A DNA stretch of 64,000 nt, from the NCBI RefSeq assembly GCF_003217325.1, contig NZ_QJTI01000002.1, positions 271,548 to 335,547 on the forward strand. Reading direction: 5' to 3'. Source of the DNA: Rhodopseudomonas faecalis. GTDB lineage: Bacteria; Pseudomonadota; Alphaproteobacteria; Rhizobiales; Xanthobacteraceae. The position numbers were made by a program, and so were the translations under genes. The notes below the pieces were generated by a model, which saw only the letters and a program-made list of their open reading frames with translations, was not told where the DNA came from and did no database searches. Shown piece after piece: positions 63,916 through 64,000 of the stretch; within the stretch, counting starts at the first letter, position 1; every line of letters begins with the position of its first letter.

Positions 63916-64000
63916 TTAGAGCGCGGTGTGGTTTTCGACCCATGGCGAGCCGCGCTGGACGACGGTGTTTGCGTAGATGAGGAGTTTGCGAGCGCAGGCG
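63916..64000 (-). mobile_element. 3' end of a transposase gene, probably IS110 family
   Basis: On the minus strand the last 28 codons before a TAA at 63916-63918 read ACARKLLIYANTVVQRG and continue to VENHTAL. The short RKLLIYAN segment resembles the C-terminus of IS110/IS116/IS902 transposases. The rest lies beyond the right edge, so the family assignment is tentative. Confidence 0.5.

Overview
The window is 64 kb of a GC-rich chromosome from an alphaproteobacterium of the order Hyphomicrobiales. It most resembles Nitrobacteraceae (Rhodopseudomonas, Bradyrhizobium, Afipia). Support comes from the acpXL-lpxXL cluster for very-long-chain lipid A acylation, DUF2865- and DUF6894-type proteins, class II DAHP synthase, a candidate CtrA box, and several short palindromic repeat families in the gaps. 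The genus is inference. I see no tRNA, rRNA, CRISPR array or prophage. The only transposase trace is a fragment at the right edge.

Layout. 0-8 kb: truncated hydroxyisobutyrate dehydrogenase-like gene, Mrp ATPase, a TRAP transporter whose binding protein converges on its permeases, moaA, and a PEGA lipoprotein. 8-18 kb: gph, rpiA, DUF2059, glutathione reductase, a hydrolase, aroG (class II), dgkA, nadE, a DUF2865 gene and a small cysteine-rich secreted protein. 18-23 kb: cysS, a repeat-filled junction with small coupled ORFs and a DUF559 endonuclease-like gene, a 43-aa membrane protein, a GNAT and cimA. 23-35.5 kb: a TPP enzyme/FAD oxidase pair, LOG protein, Atm1-type ABC exporter, psd-pssA, motAB, rhodanese, aminotransferase and a polyamine-binding protein.

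35.7-41.1 kb holds the six-gene minus-strand operon acpXL-fabZ-fabF2-fabF1-adh-lpxXL. These genes together should build the C26-C28 hydroxy fatty acid on a dedicated carrier protein and transfer it to lipid A. One of the two ketosynthases lacks its nucleophile and looks like a chain-length-factor partner. 41-50 kb: MgtC, AhpD-like, HerA-like ATPase, divergent MoxR and VWA genes, and two sulfurtransferases. 50-64 kb: L,D-transpeptidase with internal repeats, ettA, tam, YqhA-family protein, lytic transglycosylase, two glycine-zipper paralogues, bfd-bfr iron storage, a chemotaxis receptor, a zinc-ribbon membrane protein, a small hypothetical and the transposase fragment.

Most of the window is core metabolism, envelope and motility. 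The unusual parts are the KS/CLF-like FabF pair, the stepwise repeat insertion between cysS and its small downstream gene, and the unassigned membrane zinc-ribbon protein.
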